Shown in pieces: positions 24,733-33,100 of a stretch of DNA of 64,000 nucleotides (positions are counted from its first letter, which is position 1; every line of letters begins with the position of its first letter). The notes below the pieces were generated by a model that saw only the letters and a list, made by a program, of their open reading frames with translations, did no database searches and was not told where the DNA came from. The stretch spans positions 48-64,047 of the forward strand of contig NZ_AQVC01000006.1 in assembly GCF_000372405.1 (NCBI RefSeq), in the 5' to 3' direction. Source of the stretch: Porphyromonas somerae DSM 23386. GTDB taxonomy: Bacteria; Bacteroidota; Bacteroidia; Bacteroidales; Porphyromonadaceae. The position numbers were made by a program, and so were the translations under genes.

Positions 24733-26088
24733 ATGAAACGCAAGTCAATTATCCAACTATTAGCCATCCTAGTGATCGCTTTAACCACAAGCTGTGGCAG
24801 TAACGATACCCCTAAAGGTAAAGATCCGAAGAAACCTGATGTGCCAGAGCTACCAGAGCATCCAAAGGATCCTGAGAATCCAGAAAAGCCAGCTGAAGAC
24901 CTCTATGATATGTGGTTGGCGATTGGAGAAGGTACCTCATCCACTAAAAAGCAAGACCCACATGTGGTTAAGAAAATACCTACCCTCCTTGAAGGAGAGT
25001 ATGATATCAGACACAAAGGGGCTGAGACGCTTAAATCAGGTATCACCCCATTTGTTATCTACCATAAAGGCTATTACTACAGTATTAGCCGAGAAAACAA
25101 CTTCGGTAAATATAAAATCACTGATTCTGGAGTGGAACCCATTAAAATATTCCCAATACCTGAGCTTTCTGACCGAAGATTTGCACATGAATGGCTAGAT
25201 GACAATACACTTGTGCTTATAGGTGCACCCGACAGTAAAGACAAAAAAGCACCTAAAAAGCACAAGATGAACTGGTATAAGATTGATACTTCAGGAACCA
25301 TGAAAGTATTAGCCAACGGCACATTGGATTTACCTAAGCTAGGCAACAATGAGATCTTTTCATCTTGTGGCCTCTTGGTATACCGAAAGGCGGATAACAA
25401 GCTTTTATTCAACTTTAGACACGAAGATAAGAATAAGCCTAAAGATAAAAAGACCCAAGATAGCCACAAATCATTCTTTACCGCTACGATCAATCCCGAC
25501 AATATGGCAGTGGAACATGTCTACGAGGAGACGCGTGCAGATCGTCCTGGATTCGTATCATTTGGTTCTCTAAGACAACAACACGGCTTCTTCATGCCAA
25601 ATGGAGACTACTATATGCTGTGTAATACGGTTAGAGATGATGCCACTACATCCACAATGCAATATGGACATATCATGCGTATTAAGGCAGGTGAATATAG
25701 ACCTGACCCCAACTATATAATTGATATCTTTGACGATAACAAGATAATTACCTTACATCACATGAGAGGGACCAAGGTACTCGCCTACATAGAGAGCCCA
25801 GAAAATAAAGCTGTCGAAATTAGCTGGAAAGTACCTAGAAGATTCTTCTGGGCTGTAATAGACTTAACCCCAGGTGGAGATCAGCACCGCATTGAAGGAA
25901 TTCCAACCAGCCAGGGTGGCAACTTCACAGAACTTATCGTGGTGGAAGAGGACTACGCCCTTCTTGGTATTAGTGATGACACTCAGACAAAATTCTATAA
26001 GTATGAATTTGCGACAGGAAAGGTGACTGAGGCAGCCAAACTAGCGCCCGGATTCTTTGCCGACCGCATCATAAAACTAGATAGATAA
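24733..26088 (+). CDS. Surface lipoprotein, DUF4374-like, partner of the TonB receptor
   Basis: 451 aa. Signal peptide with lipobox TTSC (Cys21), then a Pro/Asp/Glu/Lys-rich spacer (PKKPDVPELPEHPKDPENPE), as in surface-exported lipoproteins. The rest shows repeated blade-like segments (YYYSISRENNFGKYKI, HEWLDDNTLVLIGAP, FGSLRQQHGFFMPNGDYYML, RRFFWAVIDLTPGG). They resemble beta-propeller DUF4374 proteins, some of which bind siderophores beside a TonB receptor. Here, under the cobalamin riboswitch, it probably captures a corrinoid or metal-tetrapyrrole, analogous to BtuG. The family call is from memory of motifs. Confidence 0.6.
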   Translation: MKRKSIIQLLAILVIALTTSCGSNDTPKGKDPKKPDVPELPEHPKDPENPEKPAEDLYDMWLAIGEGTSSTKKQDPHVVKKIPTLLEGEYDIRHKGAETLKSGITPFVIYHKGYYYSISRENNFGKYKITDSGVEPIKIFPIPELSDRRFAHEWLDDNTLVLIGAPDSKDKKAPKKHKMNWYKIDTSGTMKVLANGTLDLPKLGNNEIFSSCGLLVYRKADNKLLFNFRHEDKNKPKDKKTQDSHKSFFTATINPDNMAVEHVYEETRADRPGFVSFGSLRQQHGFFMPNGDYYMLCNTVRDDATTSTMQYGHIMRIKAGEYRPDPNYIIDIFDDNKIITLHHMRGTKVLAYIESPENKAVEISWKVPRRFFWAVIDLTPGGDQHRIEGIPTSQGGNFTELIVVEEDYALLGISDDTQTKFYKYEFATGKVTEAAKLAPGFFADRIIKLDR

Positions 26089-26124
26089 CAAGATATCAAC
26101 CACCTCACCCCACCACCTACCCAG

Positions 26125-26475
26125 GGGTTACGCATTAGAAAGGTTTTCCCTTATGGTTTTTAGTGGAGTGCCTAATGAAAAGGACCTCCTTGGAGGTCCG
26201 ACGAATCCTAGCCCCCACGTCGGAGGGGCGTTAGCCCCGAACGACTGGGGGATTAACGGTCATCCCCCCTATCCCACGACCCCTTGCGGGTCGGACAACC
26301 GCGTCAGATTAATCCTGAAATGGGTTGTCCGACCCACAAGGGGTCGAATGGCGGGGGTGGGGCGGGGTTTGATTCCCTAGTCATCGGCTCTACGAGCCTC
26401 GACTAGGGGCTAGGATCCGTCTGACCTCCCACAAGGGGAGGTCATTCATGGTAAGGTCTTTCTAATGCGTAACCC
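26125..26475. mobile_element. MITE-like long palindrome with 18-bp terminal inverted repeats (copy 5)
   Basis: Ends are perfect inverted repeats GGGTTACGCATTAGAAAG / CTTTCTAATGCGTAACCC. Inside is the usual nested plan: GGACCTCCTTGGAGGTCC, a hairpin with CGTCGGAGGGGCGTTAGCC, and centre CGACCCCTTGCGGGTCGGAC facing GTCCGACCCACAAGGGGTCG. A right hairpin (CCCTAGTC ... GACTAGGGG) and GACCTCCCACAAGGGGAGGTC follow. The same terminal repeats occur at 61015-61368. No coding sequence. No clear target duplication at this copy. Confidence 0.85.
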
Positions 26476-26477
26476 AA

Positions 26478-26698
26478 GACAATCTACCGAACCAATTTGG
26501 TAGTGGTGGGGTTTTGTTGATATGAGACAATTGCACAAAGGCGATCTGCGGCGTTGCTTTCGGGATTCGGGCTCGGTCACGTACGTAAGTACGCTCCCAG
26601 CGCCCTCACCCTCAGCGCCTGGCATCTCATCCTTCGTGCAAAGTCTCAGCACATTTGAAGCAAATGTGCGAGAATGTCACTTCGTGCAACATTCTCTA
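26478..26698. other. Non-coding stretch with GC-rich dyads
   Basis: GC-richer than its surroundings. It contains CACGTACGTAAGTACGCTCC with the dyad CGTAC-GTAA-GTACG, hairpin GCACATTTG-AAG-CAAATGTGC (about 26648-26668), and GAGAATGT ... ACATTCTC just after. A frame of about 75 codons exists, but its composition is unlike a protein and it runs into the 22-bp repeats. I do not recognise a known RNA. Confidence 0.45.
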
Positions 26699-26830
26699 AA
26701 TAGGAAAGAGTTTTGTTTGGTACGAGAATCATTTTTGTTTGGTACCTAAAACATTTTGCTTTGATACGAGAAGCATTTCTGTTTGATACCTAAAACATTT
26801 TGCTTTGATACGAGAAACTCTTAGCTTTGT
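26699..26830. repeat. 22-bp tandem repeats (about six units) upstream of the cob operon
   Basis: Units start at 26699, 26721, 26743, 26765, 26787 and 26809. Two alternating versions share a TAC start and a TTTG end: TACGAGAAGCATTTCTGTTT-like and TACCTAAAACATTTTGCTTT-like. There are no spacers. The sequence is unrelated to the 22-bp repeats at 9522, but the period is the same. The last units supply the probable promoter of the cob operon. Confidence 0.85.
26799..26829 (+). promoter_or_regulatory. Probable cob operon promoter inside the last 22-bp repeats
   Basis: -33 TTTG (26799-26802) and -7 TAGCTTTG (26822-26829), 19 nt apart. The leader to the first ATG is about 50 nt, too short for a cobalamin riboswitch, and none is visible. 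Confidence 0.5.
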
Positions 26831-26885
26831 AATGTGAGGGAAAATGGTTGTTTAATTGATAGAGTTTAATTGAAATATAAATGTG

Positions 26886-28286
26886 ATGGGAAAGATATAT
26901 GTGATTGGGATAGGTCCGGGTAGTGAGCGCGACCTGACCATTGGGGCAAGGGATATTTTAGGCAAGGTGGATGTAGTGGTTGGCTACAAGTACTACTTCC
27001 AGTTTGTCTCGCACTACCTCCGACCTGATACAGAGTGTGTAGATACAGGTATGCGTCAGGAGACGGCAAGGGCAAGAGAGGCGTTTAGGTTTGCCGACGA
27101 AGGTAAGGAGGTGGCTGTGATTAGTTCTGGAGATGCTGGTATTTACGGCATGGCTCCCCTTATCTATGAGATGGCTGAGGAGCTGAAGAGTGATATTGAG
27201 ATTGAGGTGCTTCCAGGCATTTCAGCCTTTCAGACGGCGGCCTCTATATTGGGGGCTCCCATTGGTCACGACTTCTGTATCATCTCGCTTTCCGACCTTA
27301 TGACGCCATGGGCAAAGATTGAGCGAAGAATCATCGCTGCTGCCGAGGCGGACTTTATCACAGCGATTTATAATCCTAAGAGTGTCAAGCGGTACTGGCA
27401 GATTGAGCGTCTACGTGAACTTTTCTTGAAAGAGCGAGACGCTAATACTCCTGTGGGTATTGTACGCCAAGCAGGTCGTGAGGATCAAGAGGTGACCTAC
27501 ACTACTTTAGCAGAGTTCGATGCAGAGCAAATTGATATGTTTACCATGGTGATCATTGGTAACAGCCAGACGTTCACTACCCGCAATCGCATGATTACTC
27601 CTCGTGGCTACTATCGTGAAAAAGCGGATAAAGATACCAAGCTGGGTCAGCAAATTATGATCGAGAGCTTCCGAACGATAGAGTCTCAGCTTAAGAACCC
27701 AGAGATTCCGCTGGATCACAAGTGGGCATTACTCCACGCGATTCATACCACTGCCGACTTTGAAATGGAGCAGATATTCTACTCCGATCCCGATGCTGTG
27801 AAGAGACTGCATGAGGCGTGTGTTTCAGGGAAAATCAAGACCATTATTACTGATGTTACGATGGTCACCTCTGGTATTCGCAAAGGGGCTCTTCAAAGAT
27901 TGGGCATTGAGGCTAAGTGCTACCTCTCAGACCCTCGTACCAAGGAGATGTCGGATCGTCTAGGTATCACCCGTACTCAGGCAGGTATTCGTCTGGCAGT
28001 GGCAGAGCACCCCGATGCCCTCTTTGCCTTTGGAAATGCACCAACTGCCCTACTAGAATTGGCCAGCTTAATCCGAAAAGGAGAGGCAAAGCCTATGGGT
28101 ATCATTGCGGCTCCAGTTGGGTTCGTACACGTTTGCGAGTCGAAGCATGCGGTGAAACCTTTCCGTAATATTCCTAAGTTGATTATTGACGGCCGTAAAG
28201 GAGGTAGCAATCTTGCTGCAACACTGTGCAATGCGATTCTCACCTTTGATGATGCAGAGGCACTAAGACCAGGTCGCGACGTATAA
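26886..28286 (+). CDS. CobJ/CbiH-CbiC/CobH fusion: precorrin-3B C17-methyltransferase and precorrin-8 methylmutase
   Basis: 466 aa from ATG at 26886. Residues 1 to about 245 are a SAM-dependent tetrapyrrole methylase: YVIGIGPGSERDLT, ISSGDAGIYGMAP, LPGISAFQTAASILGAPIGH, ending near NSQTFT, the C17 methylation and ring-contraction enzyme. From about 255 the second enzyme begins, the methyl-shifting mutase: TDVTMVTSGIRKG, ARLAVAEHPDALFAFGNAPT-like segment and GFVHVCESKHAV. Both act in the cytoplasm on corrin intermediates. First gene of the operon. Confidence 0.92.
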   Translation: MGKIYVIGIGPGSERDLTIGARDILGKVDVVVGYKYYFQFVSHYLRPDTECVDTGMRQETARAREAFRFADEGKEVAVISSGDAGIYGMAPLIYEMAEELKSDIEIEVLPGISAFQTAASILGAPIGHDFCIISLSDLMTPWAKIERRIIAAAEADFITAIYNPKSVKRYWQIERLRELFLKERDANTPVGIVRQAGREDQEVTYTTLAEFDAEQIDMFTMVIIGNSQTFTTRNRMITPRGYYREKADKDTKLGQQIMIESFRTIESQLKNPEIPLDHKWALLHAIHTTADFEMEQIFYSDPDAVKRLHEACVSGKIKTIITDVTMVTSGIRKGALQRLGIEAKCYLSDPRTKEMSDRLGITRTQAGIRLAVAEHPDALFAFGNAPTALLELASLIRKGEAKPMGIIAAPVGFVHVCESKHAVKPFRNIPKLIIDGRKGGSNLAATLCNAILTFDDAEALRPGRDV

Positions 28287-28298
28287 CCTCTTCCTCCT

Positions 28299-29483
28299 AT
28301 GAAGATTACGATAATAGGCATAGACGACAATCGGGAGCAGTTTTTCCGCCCTGAAGTGCTCAAGGTGCTTCAGGAGGGATACCACTTCTCAGGCGGAAAG
28401 CGACACTACGAGATTATCAAACCTTACCTTCCGAGCAAACACGAATGGATAGAGGTGGTACCTCCTATGGGAGCGTTGATGGAGCAGTATCGCCAATTTG
28501 ATGATTTGGTGGTCATTGCCTCATGCGACCCACTATTCAATGGAATTGGGGAGACCATTATGAGGCATATTCCTGAGGCGACGGTAAAGGTTTACCCTAG
28601 TTTTCACTCCCTACAAATGCTGGCTCACCGTGCCCTATTGCCTTACCAGAGTATGCACGAAGTAACCCTTACGGGGCGTCCTTGGCATGAGTTTGATAGA
28701 GCTCTTATCCAAAGGGAATCGATGATCGGATTGCTATTGGATCGCAAAGAGCATACTCCTGCTACGGTGGCTCAGCGGATGCTCGACTTTGGGTACGACA
28801 ATTACAAGGCATACGTAGGCGAACTGCTAGGAAATCAGGAGGAAGAACGGGTGAGTGACCTGTCGCTCTCAGAGGTGGCGGAGAGGGATTTTAGCTATCC
28901 CTACAATATGATATTGGTGGAGACAAGGCCGAAGCAGAAGTACTTTGGGATACCAGATGAGGAGTTTCACCTCCTTAATGGTCGGGCTAAGATGTTGACC
29001 AAAAGCCCGATTAGGCTACTCACTCTTTCTATGCTTGAGCTGCATAATCGCCACGTCTTTTGGGATATCGGGAGTTGTACCGGTTCGGTCTCCATTGAAG
29101 CGAAGCTGCAATTTCCACACCTTCGAATGGTAGCTTTTGAGATCCGACCTGAAGGGGAGGAGCTACTTTCCTCCAATAGCAAGAAGTTTGGCACTCCAGG
29201 CATTGACTTTAGAGGAGGGGACTTTTGCGAGGTCGAGATGAGTGATTTACCAAAGCCAGATTGTGCTTTTATTGGAGGTCATGGCGGAAAACTGGTAGAG
29301 ATCGTGCAGAGAGTTTGGCCGTTATTGCCAGAGAAGGGACTCTTGGTCTTTAACTCAGTTTCGCAAGAGAGTCAAGATCTATTCAGAGTGGCCATTGAGA
29401 AAGTATCTGGCACCATCATAAAAGAGGTGGAAATCTCTATTGATAATAACAACCCAATAAGGGTGATGAAAGCAATAAAATGA
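28299..29483 (+). CDS. cobL: CobL / CbiET: precorrin-6B C5,15-methyltransferase (decarboxylating)
   Basis: 394 aa. The N-terminal half is a CbiE-type methylase (KITIIGIDDN, VIASCDPLFNGIGETI, VYPSFHSLQMLAHRALLP). The C-terminal half, from about 205, is CbiT (IPDEEFHLLNGRAKMLTKSP, FWDIGSCTGSVSIEAKL with the SAM-binding Gly loop, AFIGGHGGKL). It methylates C5 and C15 and removes the C12 acetate carboxyl group. Its stop overlaps the next start (ATGA). Confidence 0.93.
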   Translation: MKITIIGIDDNREQFFRPEVLKVLQEGYHFSGGKRHYEIIKPYLPSKHEWIEVVPPMGALMEQYRQFDDLVVIASCDPLFNGIGETIMRHIPEATVKVYPSFHSLQMLAHRALLPYQSMHEVTLTGRPWHEFDRALIQRESMIGLLLDRKEHTPATVAQRMLDFGYDNYKAYVGELLGNQEEERVSDLSLSEVAERDFSYPYNMILVETRPKQKYFGIPDEEFHLLNGRAKMLTKSPIRLLTLSMLELHNRHVFWDIGSCTGSVSIEAKLQFPHLRMVAFEIRPEGEELLSSNSKKFGTPGIDFRGGDFCEVEMSDLPKPDCAFIGGHGGKLVEIVQRVWPLLPEKGLLVFNSVSQESQDLFRVAIEKVSGTIIKEVEISIDNNNPIRVMKAIK

Positions 29484-31291
29484 TGAATCAAAATATAGGC
29501 ATTATAATCCTCTCTGAGGTAGCGAAGGAGAAAGCACTCCAACTTCATTCCGAATTGGGTGGAAAGCTATATAGCACAAGAGAACTAGAGGGTTTTGAAA
29601 AGATTGAGGATCTTCAGGAAGAGACGGGGCGGGTAATGGCGGAGCACGACCTAGTCGTTTTCTTTTCTGCAATGGGAATTTGTGTGAGGAGCATAGCACC
29701 TTATCTAAAGGATAAGCATAGCGATCCAGCCATTATATGTATTGATACCACTGGTAAATATGTCATATCCGTGGCATCGGGGCACATTGGTGGAGCGAAT
29801 GAATGGACTAGCCGAATTGCTTCAATACTGGGAGCGGAACCCATCATCACTACGCAAAGTGACCGACAGGGGCTTTGGGCGCTGGATACTCTGCCTAGAC
29901 AGTTTGGCTGGAAATTGGAAACGGTGGGGGCGACTCTCAATGAGGCGATTACCAAGTTTGTAGATGGTGTTCCAACTGCTCTTTTGCTAGATATGCGATG
30001 CGACTACCTAGAGCGTACTAAGCCCAGTTATGTAGATGTCTATTATCATCTGGAAGACTTGGATATCTCAAAGTATCAATTGCTAATTGCAGTGACTCCA
30101 AGAGAGCTTTCTGACCTTAGTATTCCACAAATTCTTTACCGCCCTCAAGTGCTACACTTAGGCATCGGGTGTCGTCACAAAGCCAATCCTCAGGGGGTCA
30201 GTGAATACATTCTCAAGCAACTTCATACAGCAGGTTTCTCGGAGCTCTCTATAGCGAGTATTAATAGCATTGAACTAAAAAGAGGCGAACCAATTATTGA
30301 GAGACTTGGGGAGAAGCTGGGGGTAGTGCCACAATACTATTCGGCCGATCAACTTGAGGAGATAGAGGTGCCCAATCCTTCTAATAAAGTAAATGAGGTG
30401 ACCTCCTCACCCAGTGTTTCAGAAGCATCAGCTCTTCTTGCTTCAAATGGAGGAGTGCTGGTTATTGAGAAACAAAAAGGAAAGCTATCGGAGGGAAACG
30501 ACTTCACTTTTGCTCTAGCTATTGATGCCAATGCCCTACCCCATGGACACATAGAGATTGTGGGGGCAGGTCCTGGTGATCCGGAGCTTATTTCTGTGCG
30601 AGGAAAGCATTTCCTACAGCAAGCCGATTTAATCCTCTATGCAGGTAGTCTGGTGCCAATTGAACTCACCTATTACGCCAAACCAGGTGCTACAGTTCGG
30701 AGCTCTGCCGACATGAATTTGGAGGAGCAATTTGCCCTTATGAAGGAGTTTTACGACCGCCACTGCTTGATTGTACGTCTGCATACGGGTGACCCTTGCA
30801 TCTACGGTGCCATTCAGGAGCAGATGGCACTCTTCGACGAAGCAGGAATGAGCTATCACATCACCCCTGGCATTTCATCTTTTCTTGCAGCAGCAGCGGA
30901 ATTGAGGTCTCAATTCACCATTCCGGAGAAGGTACAAAGCATCATTCTCACCCGTGGAGAAGGGCGAACTCCTATGCCAGAGAAAGAGCAGCTACACAAG
31001 TTGGCAGCCTCTCAAAGCACTATGTGCATCTACCTCAGCGCCACCTTAGCAGAAAAGGTGCAGAGTGAATTGCTGGTACACTACCCACCTGAGACGCCCG
31101 TAGCAGTTTGCCACAAACTCACGTGGAAAGAGCAAAAGATCATTAGAGGAGAGCTACGAAACCTGGCACAAATCATTCGAGACAATAAGTTGACACTCAC
31201 CACGCTAATAGTAGTGGGTGAGGCGATTGATAATCGCGAGGGACTATCCAAACTCTATAATGATTCATTCAAACATCTATTCCGGAAATGA
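29480..31291 (+). CDS. CbiG-CbiF/CobM fusion: cobalt-precorrin-5A hydrolase and precorrin-4 C11-methyltransferase
   Basis: 603 aa. N-terminal CbiG (about 1-320): FFSAMGICVRSIAPYLKDKH, VISVASGHIGGANEWTSRIA, LGIGCRHKANPQGVSEYI. After a low-complexity linker (about 290-330), the CbiF part begins with IEIVGAGPGDPELISVRGKH (about 354) and includes YAGSLVP, RLHTGDPCIYGAI and TPGISSFLAAAAELRSQFT. CbiG opens the ring A delta-lactone and releases acetaldehyde in the anaerobic, early-cobalt route; CbiF methylates C11. The presence of CbiG and CbiD marks the anaerobic route. ATGA overlaps at both ends. Confidence 0.93.
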   Translation: MMNQNIGIIILSEVAKEKALQLHSELGGKLYSTRELEGFEKIEDLQEETGRVMAEHDLVVFFSAMGICVRSIAPYLKDKHSDPAIICIDTTGKYVISVASGHIGGANEWTSRIASILGAEPIITTQSDRQGLWALDTLPRQFGWKLETVGATLNEAITKFVDGVPTALLLDMRCDYLERTKPSYVDVYYHLEDLDISKYQLLIAVTPRELSDLSIPQILYRPQVLHLGIGCRHKANPQGVSEYILKQLHTAGFSELSIASINSIELKRGEPIIERLGEKLGVVPQYYSADQLEEIEVPNPSNKVNEVTSSPSVSEASALLASNGGVLVIEKQKGKLSEGNDFTFALAIDANALPHGHIEIVGAGPGDPELISVRGKHFLQQADLILYAGSLVPIELTYYAKPGATVRSSADMNLEEQFALMKEFYDRHCLIVRLHTGDPCIYGAIQEQMALFDEAGMSYHITPGISSFLAAAAELRSQFTIPEKVQSIILTRGEGRTPMPEKEQLHKLAASQSTMCIYLSATLAEKVQSELLVHYPPETPVAVCHKLTWKEQKIIRGELRNLAQIIRDNKLTLTTLIVVGEAIDNREGLSKLYNDSFKHLFRK

Positions 31292-31974
31292 GTTCGATTA
31301 AGATCATATCTCTAGGAAGTGGGGTCCCTGATAATATCACACTAAGAGCTTTTACTGCGTTAAAAGAGAGTGATATTATCTTTGCACCTAGTGGGGAAGC
31401 CGTGAGAGTGCTAGAGCGACTGAAGCCGCTCGAGGATCTTCTCCTAAAAGTAGAGCAGTTTGATATCCCGATGAAAAAGGATCCAAGTTTGGCTATAGGG
31501 GTGTACGACAAAGTCACTCAAAGGCTTTATGATCTTTATATGAAGGAGCAGCAAGTGTCCTTGGTCACTATTGGCGATGCTGGCATTTACTCATCTGCCT
31601 TCAAGATCATTGCAGAGCTCACCAAACGTGGTGCAAAAGTGGAGGTGCTACCAGGCGTCCCATCATTTGTCGCTGGTATGGCACAAGCTATGGTACCTCT
31701 TGTTGAGCAAGGACAAAACCTTACCCTTCTTTCCCAGGTAGGCTCCATTTCAGATATTGTTACTCCCCTTGCCAATGGTTCGGTTGTTGCCATCATGAAG
31801 TTATCCCTTTACCAGGAGAGCATCAAAGAGTTGCTCCGCCAAGGGAACTACTCATTTACCTATATGGAGTGGCTTGGAGATGAGAAGCAATTCCTCACCT
31901 CGGATCTGGAAAGCTTTCTCTCTCGCACTTGCCCCTATTTTTCTATCATTGTCATAAAACCTCAAAGCGTATGA
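31288..31974 (+). CDS. cbiL: CbiL/CobI: precorrin-2 C20-methyltransferase
   Basis: 228 aa, normal for CbiL. KIISLGSGVPDNITLRAFTA replaces the usual GxGPGDPELLT start; TIGDAGIYSSAFKI and LPGVPSFVAGMAQAMVPLVE are the methylase SAM-binding segments. It transfers the C20 methyl group that later leaves in ring contraction. The N-terminal Gly motif departs slightly from consensus (SGVPDNIT), but the rest is standard. Overlaps both neighbours by 4 bp. Confidence 0.88.
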   Translation: MSSIKIISLGSGVPDNITLRAFTALKESDIIFAPSGEAVRVLERLKPLEDLLLKVEQFDIPMKKDPSLAIGVYDKVTQRLYDLYMKEQQVSLVTIGDAGIYSSAFKIIAELTKRGAKVEVLPGVPSFVAGMAQAMVPLVEQGQNLTLLSQVGSISDIVTPLANGSVVAIMKLSLYQESIKELLRQGNYSFTYMEWLGDEKQFLTSDLESFLSRTCPYFSIIVIKPQSV

Positions 31975-33089
31975 AGCGTATTCTCATCTTATTATTCGCT
32001 ATGATAGCTCTTTGGTCTTGCAAAGAGGATCAAAGCAACCAGAGCGAACAGCTTGAATCAGTAGATTATATCAAGTATGCCAAAGGATTGAACATCCAAA
32101 AAGGGGAGGGCTACACCTTGGTAGATATGACCGATCCTGCCAATGAAAACGAACAGATTTGGAAGTATGCCTTAGTTCCAAGAGGCACGCAACCCAAAGG
32201 AATCCCCAATGATTATGTAGTGATTGAGACGCCAGTGAGGCGTGCAATTGTTATGACGACGCTCCAACTCTCCAACTTTATCAAGCTCGATGCAATCGAC
32301 AAAGTGGTGGGAATGCCGAGCACCCGCTTTCTTTTCAACGAACAGATGAAAGCTCAATTGGCAGATGGTCGTAGCAAACGCATTGGCATTGAGGGAAACT
32401 TTGATACCGAACTAATTATGGCGATCCAGCCTGATATCATCCTAGTTTCCCCCTTTAAGCGAGGGGGCTATGATGTGCTCCAAACCCTCGGCACTCCATT
32501 AGTTACTTTTCTTGGATATAAGGAGCTGACCCCTCTTGGGCAAGCTGAATGGATCAAGTTTATTGCCCTACTCCTTGACGATGAAGAGCGTGCGGAGACG
32601 ATATTCAATGGCATTGAGGAGCGATACAACGCCCTAAAAGCCTTAATTCCAGAGGATATTGAACGACCAAAGGTACTGAGTGGAGAGCTCCACGGTGGCA
32701 ACTGGTATGTAGTGGGTGGCGAAAGTTATCTTGCCCATCAATTCACCGATGCCGGGGCAGAATACTTCATGATGGACAATGAAGAGTCAGGTGGCTTCTA
32801 CGTGGACTTTGAAACAGTTTACGCACAAGGTGCCAATGCCGACTTTTGGAGAATTCTCAATAGCTATCCAGACACCTACAGCTACGAGGTACTCGATAAA
32901 ACGGATAGCCGCTACCGCGACTTCAAGGCATTTAAGGATAAGAAAGTGGTCTACTGCAATCTCTCCGAGCGTCCCTTCTACGAGCTATCGCCCGTAGAGC
33001 CAGATGTGGTATTGGCCGACCTTATCAAGGCCTTTCACCCACAATTACTTCCAGATCACCAGCCTGTTTTCTATGAAGTATTGAAGTAA
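31971..33089 (+). CDS. Periplasmic binding lipoprotein of a BtuF/FecB-type importer
   Basis: 372 aa from ATG at 31971, with lipobox ALWSC (Cys17). Type III solute-binding fold: RRAIVMTTLQLSNFIKLDAI, GNFDTELIMAIQPDIILVSP, GELHGGNWYVVGGESYLAHQ, NEESGGFYVDFETVYAQGA. A 4-bp overlap with cbiL and the permease and ATPase that follow make a complete ABC importer within the cobalamin operon. Substrate most likely a corrinoid, but iron or cobalt chelates cannot be excluded. Confidence 0.85.
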   Translation: MKRILILLFAMIALWSCKEDQSNQSEQLESVDYIKYAKGLNIQKGEGYTLVDMTDPANENEQIWKYALVPRGTQPKGIPNDYVVIETPVRRAIVMTTLQLSNFIKLDAIDKVVGMPSTRFLFNEQMKAQLADGRSKRIGIEGNFDTELIMAIQPDIILVSPFKRGGYDVLQTLGTPLVTFLGYKELTPLGQAEWIKFIALLLDDEERAETIFNGIEERYNALKALIPEDIERPKVLSGELHGGNWYVVGGESYLAHQFTDAGAEYFMMDNEESGGFYVDFETVYAQGANADFWRILNSYPDTYSYEVLDKTDSRYRDFKAFKDKKVVYCNLSERPFYELSPVEPDVVLADLIKAFHPQLLPDHQPVFYEVLK

Positions 33090-33100
33090 TACCTATTCGT

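Noticed and set aside
26522-26749. 75-codon plus-strand frame upstream of the cob operon
   Set aside because: No family resemblance, and it reads into the 22-bp repeats; better explained as non-coding dyads.
26831-26885. Cobalamin riboswitch in front of the cob operon
   Set aside because: Searched for the B12 box and core; neither is present, and the leader is too short. The only B12 riboswitch seen is at 21174-21355.
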